From: Aphanomyces cochlioides
Lineage: Eukaryota > Oomycota > Saprolegniomycetes > Saprolegniales > Verrucalvaceae
Direction of reading: 5' to 3'
DNA: 64,000 bases
NCBI GenBank assembly: GCA_019828595.1
Contig: JAHQRK010000003.1
Location: 3,286,001 to 3,350,000 of the forward strand
Below are positions 55,106 to 64,000 of the stretch, one piece after another (within the stretch, counting starts at the first letter, position 1; every line of letters starts with the position of its first letter). A model generated the notes under the pieces. That model made no database searches. It had not been told where the DNA came from and saw only the letters and a list, made by a program, of their open reading frames with translations. The translations under genes and the position numbers were made by a program.

Positions 55106-57640
55106 ATGTCGTCCGCCGCCGCTTCCGTTCCCGCCACCGATCTCGAATCCGCCAAGCAAGTTGTCCTGCCTCCTGCTGAGAACCTCTCTCCCAAGGAAAG
55201 TTTCGAAAGCGCTGTCGACCCGCCGTTGCAATCGCTCCATCCTGGTGAGGATGAGGATGTTGCACTTGGCCCAGTCGACGCCGACGCCGCGAATGCCGCC
55301 GATCCTTCTCCTCCCGAAGAACACGAAGATATGTCAAGCAAGACTAATTCGAAAGTTTCCGTCGATCGCCAAGATGGTTTGTACGAGCGCGTCGAAGATA
55401 CCACCAAGCCCCAGGATAGCCCTCCAACCGACCAAGCCGGCGATCCCGCATCCCGTCGAGTTCTCATTGATCTCTCCGACCCACTTGACACTCCCCTACG
55501 CGAGATAACGCCGCAACAACAACCCAAGAAAATGTCCTACGCCGATCTCCTCAAGAGCGGCCAAGGAAATACACCTCCAAAAAAAGTCAAGACAGTTGTC
55601 ACTCGTCCCAAGACCGAGTACCTCGACAAGCTCATCGAACTTGCAAGCCAAGAAGACGCAAGCGAGGAAGACTTGCTTGAAGCCATCTCCAAGGCAACGC
55701 CGGTCAAGACCAAGAGGGCCACCACGACGATGTGGATCGAAACTGGTGGAGCCTTTGCAGACAAGCAGTACTCCAACGAGAAGATCATCGATGCGCTCTT
55801 CAAAGAGAACCAAGACGCCGACTGGGCGGATCTCCTATTGGATTTCGTTCAGCTCAACAAAACACGCACCGGTGACATCGTTGTGTCCATTACCTCGAAA
55901 GTCGTGAAGGACCAGCTCGTTGGCAAACCCATCTCGATCTTTGGTAAGACTTTTACCATTCCAGCGCCTACTGCCAAAATCAGTGGATCAACGAAAGACT
56001 CGACCGACCCCATGGACAAGTTCTTCTTCATGGACATTGTTGGCATCCGCTTCAACTTCGACTCGGGGAAGCTCTTTCGTTTGCTACGTCGTCTGAAGAT
56101 GAAGCCGATCTTTCAAGCTTATCGACAATACATACCCAATGTCTCCTGTCAATCCAATGTGTGGCGCGTCTACTTCTTGGAAGCAGAAGTCCCCAAACAA
56201 CTTGTAGTCAATGGACACCCCGCCGATCAGCTGAAACTTGACGGCGTGGCCTACAACGTGTTCGTCAAGAACTTTGAACGCTCCGCTGCTCGCACCACTG
56301 GCGTTTCGCCTCATTGCTTGGAATTGGATCACGCTGCTGCGGTGATGCAAAGCCAAGGGAAGCAAGCGCCCGAACCACAACAAGAACAAAATGACGAAGA
56401 CCAAGGAGCCCAACAAGCCAAACGAGCAAAAACGGACCAAGAACAAAAGCCCGACGAACCTACAACCCAACGTGAAATTGAAGAGTCAAAAGATATGGAA
56501 ATAACACCTCCCGAACCCGAAACAATTGCCCCGGTTGATGCTCCGCCGTTGAGTGGTGACATGGAGGTTGATCCAAAATCAGCTAAACGTGCCACGATTC
56601 AGTCAACTGATGAAGACGGATTTGTTGTACCGCGCTCAAAGAAGAGAGTTGTCGCTGAGCAAGCGTCGTCATCGGCAGTCTTGTGGGCCTCCGACAACTT
56701 CTTTGATGTCCTCGCAACGATTGAGATTACCACTATGCCAGTGGACTCTCAGCATGAAACTCCAACTCGAGTGTACTTACCCACGATCACGAAGATCCCC
56801 GAAGGTGTAGTCACCACTCGCGACGCCTTCGTCAAGAAACAACAAGTTGTCGAAAACAAGCTTCGATGACATCCTGACAACCTCACAATGGACGAGCTAG
56901 TCCAGGTGCTCCGTACCAGTGTCGAGGAAGGGGCCGCTTTTCAACACCACAACCAAGTCAACACAGCCGATATCTCCGGGACGGAGCTCGATGTGGTCGA
57001 CTACATCCGTCGATGCAACGTCGACGGCCTCTGGAAGGTGGTGCACTCACACACCCAAAACATGAACGTAGTCCTGACCAAGTTAGCCACGCATGCGTAC
57101 AGTGATTACCTCAAGGTCGTCCGTATGCACGCTTGGCAACGATGGATGTCGGCGACACAGCTACCAGTGGTTGATTCGTTCACCAATGGCTTCAAATTTG
57201 CCTTCCAAGAACACCCCAAGTGGACCAGACTCGAAGCAATATCGAGCGTCGGAGAGTTCTTCGAAGCTGCGCCAAAACACCCTGCCTTCTCAACGGAACA
57301 AGTGGAAGATGCACTCGCCGCGTTCGAATTGTGGCTCGCTGTTCAAGCGCCATTAGTATTCAGAAACGACGAGTGGATTTTATACCTCACACGCCAACCG
57401 GTAGCATGGCTGCCAACAAAGCATGGCCGCATGTTGGCTCCCAATACGTTGTGGGCCTTGCTCAAGTCGCCGTTTGGGCAATACTTCGCTGAAGAGCTCA
57501 ATCGCGTCTGCAAGTCGGAGATGTCGTCGCGGATCTGGCAACTCAGTATCGATGCCTACCAGCCTACAGACAACTCGTTAACAGCGTTCGTCGGCAACGA
57601 CAATACCCGCCTGCAGCGCAGGAACAACTTGTTGTACTAA
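55106..57640 (+). pseudogene. LINE ORF1, interrupted by TGA (copy 2)
   Basis: Same protein as at 45307, but codon 588 is TGA (56867-56869) instead of TGG, so translation would end after 587 residues; the remaining frame continues unbroken to TAA 57638-57640. The truncated protein would lose the whole Trp-rich C-terminal part. A later ATG at 56888 could give a 250-residue C-terminal piece. Confidence 0.88.
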
Positions 57641-57739
57641 GGTCTCCGCGGCCTCAGTCCAGCAACCGCAACACATCCCAACCATCAACCCCCTCTACAA
57701 CATCCATCAGCCACGTTTCCCAACTCAAAACTTACCAAC

Positions 57740-60700
57740 TTGTCTATCGTCACCGCCAACATCAACGGACTGGCGAGAGACAACGGAAACCAACTCGTCA
57801 ACTCGATGATCTCAAGGCACGAGATTATTGCCCTACAAGAAACAAAATTTGCCAGTGAGAAGATGTTCTCCACGTTCAAGTTTCACCTTGATCATGCGCT
57901 TGGCCACAAGAACTACTTTATCGCTGCCAACGACCATCGGCTGCATGGAGAAGAACTTGAGCAATACAGATCCGGTGGCGTCGCCATGGTCTTCCATCAT
58001 ACGATTCCTGGCTTCGACTCACTTCAACACGAACGCCAATACGACGTCGAAGATCGCTACATGGTTGTCAGTTCAATGTGGGGAGAAGACCCCATCTACT
58101 ACCACAATGTTTACGCACCTGTTGTCGACAGCGAGCGCGACGCTTTCTTCGAGGCTTTGCCACGAAACTTTCCCATGGGATCCAAACACGTCGTCATGGG
58201 AGACTTCAACCTTCCAATGGATCGAACATTGGATTCCAGAGGCTCCACCAACTCGAACCACCAAGTCAACAGGCAGTCTTGCTTCGCTTGGCTTCAAGAG
58301 CTTGATGTCGTTGACGCTTGGAGATCTTTCAACCCTACAAAGTGTGTTTACTCTTCACCCAAGCGGCTCAATCGTCTTGATTACATCTTCCTGAACTCCG
58401 CCTTGTGCCGAATGTATTCCACTGGCGAATACTTTGAACCTACAGCAAACACGGATCACATGTGGCATAAAGTGGAGCTCCAACCGGTGCAAACAACGCG
58501 GGTTAAAAGCTATTGGAAGCTGCCAAAAGAACTTCTGACGATCCAAGAAGTCCGAGAAGCAATCGTGTCTGAGGCAAGAGACCTCCTCGAGCGCTTGAAA
58601 GTTTCGGACCGCCCAGGAGTCTTGTGGACGCAATGGCAACGCCGCACCAAGCGCTTTCTTCAAAAGTACCATGCTCGGATAATCACAAGTCAAAGGAATG
58701 CACTCCAGGAAGCAAAAATCCTATGGTTACAAGCTCAGTTAAAGCATCATCGAGGACGACTCACCGAAGCAGCTCTCAATACTGCAAAGGCACAGTATGA
58801 GACGAAGACGCGAGACTTGAAACAACACCAAGCAGACTTGAGTTTCGACTTCCACGCAACCAAAAATGAAGCTCCGACAAGTCACTTCTTTCGAAAACCC
58901 CGGGCAAGGCAGTTCTCCATTCCTATCGTTGATTGTTATGATGAACATGGGAATGTCACTGCCATACCCGAAGAAATCCACGCTGCATTCACTCGTCATT
59001 GGTCTGCAGTGATGAGCGAAGGCGACTTTCAACCTACAAGTCAACATGCCAAAGACCAATTCTTAACTGTGCTCGAAAGACACCTACCCCAAGACGACTC
59101 GGACATGTTGGACGCCCCATTAACGACTGAAGAACTGGCGCAATCCATCAAGACGATGAATCCTCACAAGTCGCCTGGAATTGACGGGTTCTCAGCTGGA
59201 TTCTATCAATTGCATCCTACCTTGTTTGGCGAAATTTTGTCGATAGTCTTCAATCATCAGCTCCAGCAAGGCATCATGTTAGAATCGCAGAGATGGTCGG
59301 CGATATCATTGCTGTTCAAAGGTGGTGACCGCCGCAACCCTGCGAACTACAGACCCATAGCCTTGATTCCGGTCGAAGTCAAAGTCCTATCACGCGCTTT
59401 AGCGTACAGAATGTCTCAAGTCCTACCAGCGATCATTCAACCTGGGCAAAATGGCTTTGTCAAGGGCAGACGCATCCATGACCATGTTATCTTCCTTCAA
59501 GATCTTCAACACCACTGCACGACCTTCAACCAAGAAGCCTATGCAATGTACTTGGACTTTGAAAAGGCCTATGATCGTGTGAATCATGAATTCATGTTTG
59601 CCGTTCTCAAGAAGTTCAATGTCGGAGATCAGTTCATTGACTGGGTTAAGTTACTCTACAACCAAACCCAAGTCAGCTTGAACATCAATGGCAGACTTAC
59701 CGATCCATTCTACCCGTCTCGAGGTGTCAAGCAAGGCGATCCATTGTCGTCGATGCTCTTTGTATTGACGATCGAACCACTCGCTCAAATGCTTCGCAAC
59801 CACCCCGAATACGGCTACGCTTTCTCGGACTCGGGGATCGCATCGGTTCTTCTCTTCGCGGACGATACCACGCTCATCTCAAGCTCGGTTGGAGACTTGG
59901 AAGCGCAACTGGAGCTCGTCGATGAATTCTGTCGGCATTCCGGCGCCAAGCTCAATCGCAACAAAAGCAAGGTCTTGACCCTAGACAATACTCAATCAGT
60001 TTTTGAACACCCAAGATTGACCATGGTACCAAGTGGAAGGCCAATCAAGTACCTTGGGATCGAGTTGGGACACAAGTTGGACCCTATGCTTCAAATCAAT
60101 GCCATCACCGACAAGTTCTACAAGTCATTTACCACGTGGGCGTGTCGAGCAAGAACCCTCAAAGGCAGACGATTGCTTGTGAGCACAATGATCCTATCAC
60201 AACTTTGGCATTACACCATGGTTCTTCCAATTCCAAACCATACCGTGCAAAAATGGCAGTCGATGGTGAACAAGTTTGTCTTGAGTCGGCGCACACATGC
60301 CCAAGACAAGTATCTGGCCTTGGCCCCAAGTGGCTTGCTTCATGACTCAAAGACAGGCTTCAAAGTGCCGCATATCGCTTCGGTGATTCGAAAGCAACGC
60401 ATCACACGTCTTCAACTTCTAGTCCAAACCAATCAGGACAATCCTGAATTGTGGGCACTCTTACCAGCAGATCGATTGAAGCGCTGTATGTACCCATACT
60501 CGCGGGCAACAACTTGGGACTTCATGCTGTACAATCCTAGCGCAAACAATAAGCTTGTGCAGCGGGACTTGATCTCACCTCTTTGGAATGATATTTGGAA
60601 GCATTGGAGTCAAATTCCGCTCACAAACAAGACGCCACATGAACCTACGTTGAATCAGATGACGCAAATGCCATTGTGGCTGTCGTCGCACCCGCTTTTC

Positions 60701-61768
60701 CAAGTCCCGGGTCGAGATGGGATGTCATCGCTTGCAGTCACGCTTCGAAACCATCGCGACTGGTACAGACACCTTGCTTGGAGGGGCGTACATTGCTTGG
60801 AAGACTTCTTGACGCCAGCAAGAACGTGGCCAACCTACGAAGAGTTTCGCGAGTCAATGGAGGATCATTTGGACCATTTTGTCGAGGAATTACCCGTGCC
60901 GACGTCCTTCAGATACTTCTACAAGTTGGTGACACTAATTGCAACGAATGTTTGGACTCAGGCCAACAAGCAGCTCGACGCACCGGTTGATAACGACCTT
61001 ACGCCTCAAATGGTGATTTCAGGTCGACAAGGAGACACCGACGTACCATTCAACTCATGGACAACCAAAGTAATCAAGCGAGTGAGTTTTCACGCTCCCA
61101 TGTTGACGCGACCTCATCCCTTGCGTTCCAACACACGTGAGAATCATACCAAAGTCGCCAATTACCTTTCAACCTTCGTAAAGCCCTTTTCAAGTCTTGT
61201 GACGCCGGTCCAAGCAGACCTTTGGACAAGAATTCTCTACGATATGATCCCAGTGGGTGATAAGTTCAAGTACAAAGAGGCCACTGACCCGAGTGCACTC
61301 CGATGTGGTTATCCCAACTGCTTTGCGCGTGAAACCCGCCAGCACTTGTTCTTGGACTGCCCAGTTACTTGTCGTGTGTGGCTACAGCATCGTGAGGCAT
61401 GGAGTATATTTGGCGTTCGCTTTACCTGGGACTGGATTACCAACATCGATGCCTTCCAAGTCGCTCAGCGGTGGCAACGATATCGAAACGTTCTCCATCG
61501 TCTTTGGTTTATGCTGGTTTGCAGCATTCTTCATCTCCTATGGACACATCGCAACAAAGTTAAATTTGATACAACCAAGCCACCTTACTTGCCTGGGTTG
61601 AACGATGTTGCCTTGACATTTTGGGCGTCCAATGTTCGCCGATGGCTTCGAATGAATCAAGACCCAGCAACCTCTCAACAAACCATGGCGACTCTTGGTT
61701 TGCTGAGCCAACGCAGTTCGTACCGGAGATTCTTGGACAAACATCCAGCCATCTTCAAGTTGACTTGA
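57740..61768 (+). CDS. LINE ORF2 (copy 2)
   Basis: I found only a silent difference from copy 1 ORF2, so endonuclease and RT motifs are all intact. Because the spacer is one base shorter (99 nt), ORF2 here is in the same frame as ORF1 and separated from it by ORF1's TAA stop, whereas in copy 1 it is in the +1 frame. As in copy 1, no ATG precedes residue 23. Confidence 0.92.
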   Translation: MSIVTANINGLARDNGNQLVNSMISRHEIIALQETKFASEKMFSTFKFHLDHALGHKNYFIAANDHRLHGEELEQYRSGGVAMVFHHTIPGFDSLQHERQYDVEDRYMVVSSMWGEDPIYYHNVYAPVVDSERDAFFEALPRNFPMGSKHVVMGDFNLPMDRTLDSRGSTNSNHQVNRQSCFAWLQELDVVDAWRSFNPTKCVYSSPKRLNRLDYIFLNSALCRMYSTGEYFEPTANTDHMWHKVELQPVQTTRVKSYWKLPKELLTIQEVREAIVSEARDLLERLKVSDRPGVLWTQWQRRTKRFLQKYHARIITSQRNALQEAKILWLQAQLKHHRGRLTEAALNTAKAQYETKTRDLKQHQADLSFDFHATKNEAPTSHFFRKPRARQFSIPIVDCYDEHGNVTAIPEEIHAAFTRHWSAVMSEGDFQPTSQHAKDQFLTVLERHLPQDDSDMLDAPLTTEELAQSIKTMNPHKSPGIDGFSAGFYQLHPTLFGEILSIVFNHQLQQGIMLESQRWSAISLLFKGGDRRNPANYRPIALIPVEVKVLSRALAYRMSQVLPAIIQPGQNGFVKGRRIHDHVIFLQDLQHHCTTFNQEAYAMYLDFEKAYDRVNHEFMFAVLKKFNVGDQFIDWVKLLYNQTQVSLNINGRLTDPFYPSRGVKQGDPLSSMLFVLTIEPLAQMLRNHPEYGYAFSDSGIASVLLFADDTTLISSSVGDLEAQLELVDEFCRHSGAKLNRNKSKVLTLDNTQSVFEHPRLTMVPSGRPIKYLGIELGHKLDPMLQINAITDKFYKSFTTWACRARTLKGRRLLVSTMILSQLWHYTMVLPIPNHTVQKWQSMVNKFVLSRRTHAQDKYLALAPSGLLHDSKTGFKVPHIASVIRKQRITRLQLLVQTNQDNPELWALLPADRLKRCMYPYSRATTWDFMLYNPSANNKLVQRDLISPLWNDIWKHWSQIPLTNKTPHEPTLNQMTQMPLWLSSHPLFQVPGRDGMSSLAVTLRNHRDWYRHLAWRGVHCLEDFLTPARTWPTYEEFRESMEDHLDHFVEELPVPTSFRYFYKLVTLIATNVWTQANKQLDAPVDNDLTPQMVISGRQGDTDVPFNSWTTKVIKRVSFHAPMLTRPHPLRSNTRENHTKVANYLSTFVKPFSSLVTPVQADLWTRILYDMIPVGDKFKYKEATDPSALRCGYPNCFARETRQHLFLDCPVTCRVWLQHREAWSIFGVRFTWDWITNIDAFQVAQRWQRYRNVLHRLWFMLVCSILHLLWTHRNKVKFDTTKPPYLPGLNDVALTFWASNVRRWLRMNQDPATSQQTMATLGLLSQRSSYRRFLDKHPAIFKLT

Positions 61769-63674
61769 TGTTGAGTACTGTCCTGGACAAGTCATCTACA
61801 AGACAAGTTAGAAACATGTATGACTTTTTGACAACTTACTTGAAAGTGACTCCAAATTTTGGAGTCAAATGCGGCCAAGTTTGAAAGTCAACTACAAAAA
61901 ACAAGAAACATCGGCAATTCAAGTGTGAATTACGGAATTAAAGTTTTGGGCAGCGCTTCGCATAAAATCAGCGAGCTTTTTTGCGGCGACTTGGAGATTT
62001 CAAGCGACCTTCGCGAAATCCAAGTGCCAACGGCGGCAAAGTCAAGCAAAAAACCGCCCGTAGCTGCGCTCGTGGGCTGACTTCCACGTTTCTTCACGCT
62101 TTTCTTCAACGCCAACAGTGCCAACAAACGCAACGCCAAAATTCGCCGCCATGGCCAACAAACGCAACGCAAAAAAAAATCACTCGATCGCTCGCCAACC
62201 TACGCAAACAAGTCATCAAAGCAACAAGAGCCCAACCGCCTTTTTCGAAGAAGTCTTCACTTGGACGCTACCCCCGGGGGCTCCATCAAAGGAGTTTAGG
62301 AAATCAGGAAAAAGGGACACCCAGATCGAAAGGCCAAAGGCCACATCAAAGGCACAAGTGCCACAAAAGGGACAACCAAGAGACAAACCCAAAGCACTCG
62401 ACTCATATCCACGGACACGGACTGACCAGGTCCTTCGCCCCGCGTCAGTGCATGAAGGGGGTCAGCCAACAATGCACCTTCGCGGAACGGTCCGTCTCAA
62501 CAAGCCAAGGCTGTCAAAGTCTTCGCGCTTTCTTCCTTGAACGCCTTGGACGCCGTCTTCACCAAGAGCAAGCCGAATCAAAACGCGAGTCGAAAGACTT
62601 GTGAGGCCCCGCGTCCCGACACCATCGAAGGAACGGAGATTTGACTCCTCGCGTTTCGCTCCAGCCGCTCTTGGGTCTTGAACGCCTTGCTTGAACGCCT
62701 TCCTTGAGCCAGTCGCCTTCTTCAACCAACGCGTGTCGCAGCGCACCCAACGCGTTTCGCACCCACGGACAACAATCGCGGCAACATCCGGCAGCGGCAC
62801 GACGACAAAGCAGCGGCAAGGGCACGACAACACAGCAGCAGCAGCAACGACAGAAGCATCACGGCACCACAGCGACAACGGCGACAGCTCGCAGCGGGAA
62901 CGACGACAAACGCAGCAGGACGCAGACACAGCACAGCACGCAGACACGACACAGCAAGCGGCAACGAAGACAGCACAGCCACAGCAAGGCCACAGCAGAC
63001 ACGGACAACAACGGCAGCCACGGCACGACAACAGAGGGACAGCATCACGGCAGCGAGGAAATCGAAAAATGACTCCAAACCAAACTTCAAATCCCCAAGG
63101 AAGTTCTCAGCCACTCAAAATTTTCAAGTCCGACAAGAAAAAATCCAGTGAAACTTCTCAACCAAGACCATACAAAGACCAAGATACGATCGTCGACTCA
63201 ACAACATGCGACATCAAGGCACCCATGACGACTGCACAATCGACGGTGACAAGCCAACAATCAACGACGATGTCACGCTGCGACAAGAAAAATCCAGTGG
63301 AAGATTAGTTCACACATCATCTGGTGCCCATGGCCCCGTACAAGATTAGTCAAAGACAACATGTGGACGTTCTGAAGCCAGTCCAAGATTACTCCGCACC
63401 CATCTGACGTCGAAGACAAGACAAGTCTGTCCCATGTCCACATCACCCAAGACCATCCATGTTGTTACACGACATGAAGACCACGATCGACAGCACATGC
63501 GACGTGTCAAGATGCCAACTTTTACCTGTATCAACTGATACAACAAAAATCAAATTTCAAGAGGTAAATCTGCCTGCGTTCAAATCTCACAAGTACCAAT
63601 ATTATTCACTCAAGAGTGATTAATGACGGTCATTATTATTTAGCGTATAATTAAATTTAATATACGCGATTGTA
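61769..63674 (+). other. LINE 3' untranslated region (copy 2)
   Basis: Matches the copy 1 region apart from the single substitution at 63046. The four terminal palindromes are at 63527-63542, 63606-63619, 63621-63635 and 63643-63667. Confidence 0.7.
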
Positions 63675-63691
63675 CACTGAGCTAACCCCCC
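63675..63691 (-). pseudogene. tRNA-Trp 5' fragment (nucleotides 1-17)
   Basis: On the minus strand the sequence reads GGGGGGTTAGCTCAGTG and then breaks off at the LINE tail. It is cut at exactly the same A-box position as tRNA-Cys is at the tail of copy 1. No 3' part of this gene is in the window. Confidence 0.9.
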
Positions 63692-64000
63692 GTTCATACT
63701 ATTTACACTTCTCTCATTCTACACACCATCTCTCTGCATTTACATCTTCCTTAACCTGCAACCATACATTCACTCACAGAAACCATACAAAGGCTACGTA
63801 CAGTCATATCAGTACATCTTCTACTCATTGCACATTTATTGCACACTTGCCAAAATTCCTTTTGTAGCCCATCAAACTCAAATGAAAGACAAACGATACC
63901 TTTCTGTATGACCTCAAATTCTCTAGTTCGAACTTACCTGGGGTCACCACAACCCAAACTTTTTCCGTTCAACACGGCAAGTACTCTATAAGAGTTGTAA
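63675..64000 (-). repeat. Array unit in inverted orientation
   Basis: The reverse complement of the sequence upstream of tRNA-Trp in the main array (it ends at the complement of ttacaactcttatagagtact). It shows that the array direction flips across LINE copy 2. It carries the ctcttat and gtgacccc variants, like the early units. Confidence 0.93.

Larger units (their letters stand above)
55044..63674 (+). mobile_element. LINE copy 2, head at tRNA-Cys, tail in inverted tRNA-Trp
   Basis: The same 8.6-kb element as copy 1. The head begins gcacttttac, two bases longer than copy 1 if copy 1 is cut at 45247. The tail ends gcgattgta and continues cactgagctaacccccc, the complement of tRNA-Trp nucleotides 1-17, so the two sides do not form a target duplication. 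Differences from copy 1: A to T in the leader (55072), a silent A to T (56119), G to A at 56869 (nonsense), one base lost in the ORF1-ORF2 spacer near 57661, a silent T to C (59518), and T to C in the 3' region (63046). Confidence 0.92.

Overview
The window looks like nuclear DNA of an oomycete, most likely a saprolegnialean (Achlya/Thraustotheca/Saprolegnia/Aphanomyces group). The reasons are very short spliceosomal introns (40-51 nt in every multi-exon gene I could resolve), an ankyrin-repeat protein with the HLEIVKYL / EGCT phrasing common in that group, a divergent actin, and Crypton, Harbinger and LINE elements side by side. The lineage is an inference from these features, not a database result.

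Left part, 1-20435: ordinary but transposon-littered chromosome. It holds the 3' end of one LINE reading frame (1-1014), decayed repeats (1015-3438), a cluster of actin-derived sequences (3439-5265, including one intact divergent actin on the minus strand), a type II membrane glycosyltransferase with six exons (5662-7161), a Harbinger/HARBI1-type transposase (7919-8828, minus), a broken gene of unknown family (9487-10347), a tRNA-His guanylyltransferase Thg1 with five exons (11307-12212), an ankyrin protein (12804-13544, minus), an OTU-type deubiquitinase with seven exons (15139-16165), a Crypton-like tyrosine recombinase broken by one stop (17063-18541) and a decayed ankyrin repeat tract (about 18650-19330).

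Middle part, 20436-45246: a tandem array of an almost invariant 1150-bp unit. Each unit carries one tRNA-Trp(CCA) on the plus strand and one tRNA-Cys(GCA) on the minus strand, with their 3' ends facing each other. There are 22 copies of each here and one more pair at 54520-55043. One unit has a 303-bp deletion that spares both tRNA genes.

Right part, 45247-64000: two nearly identical 8.6-kb non-LTR retrotransposons sit inside the array. Both encode a large ORF1 protein and an ORF2 protein with an apurinic-type endonuclease, a reverse transcriptase and a C-terminal zinc-binding motif. The first copy is flanked by a 15-17 bp target site duplication made of the first 17 nucleotides of tRNA-Cys. 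The break that primes reverse transcription therefore lies inside the tRNA A box, and the duplication rebuilds a complete tRNA-Cys gene. The second copy has a complete tRNA-Cys at its head, but its tail enters the same A-box position of an inverted tRNA-Trp, after which the array runs in the opposite direction. This suggests recombination between a Cys-inserted and a Trp-inserted copy, or an assembly join.

The most interesting system is the pairing of a multicopy tRNA array with an A-box-specific LINE that uses it as a harmless landing site, much as R2-type elements use ribosomal DNA. Identities, junctions and motifs were read from the sequence; specificity, activity and novelty are inferences.
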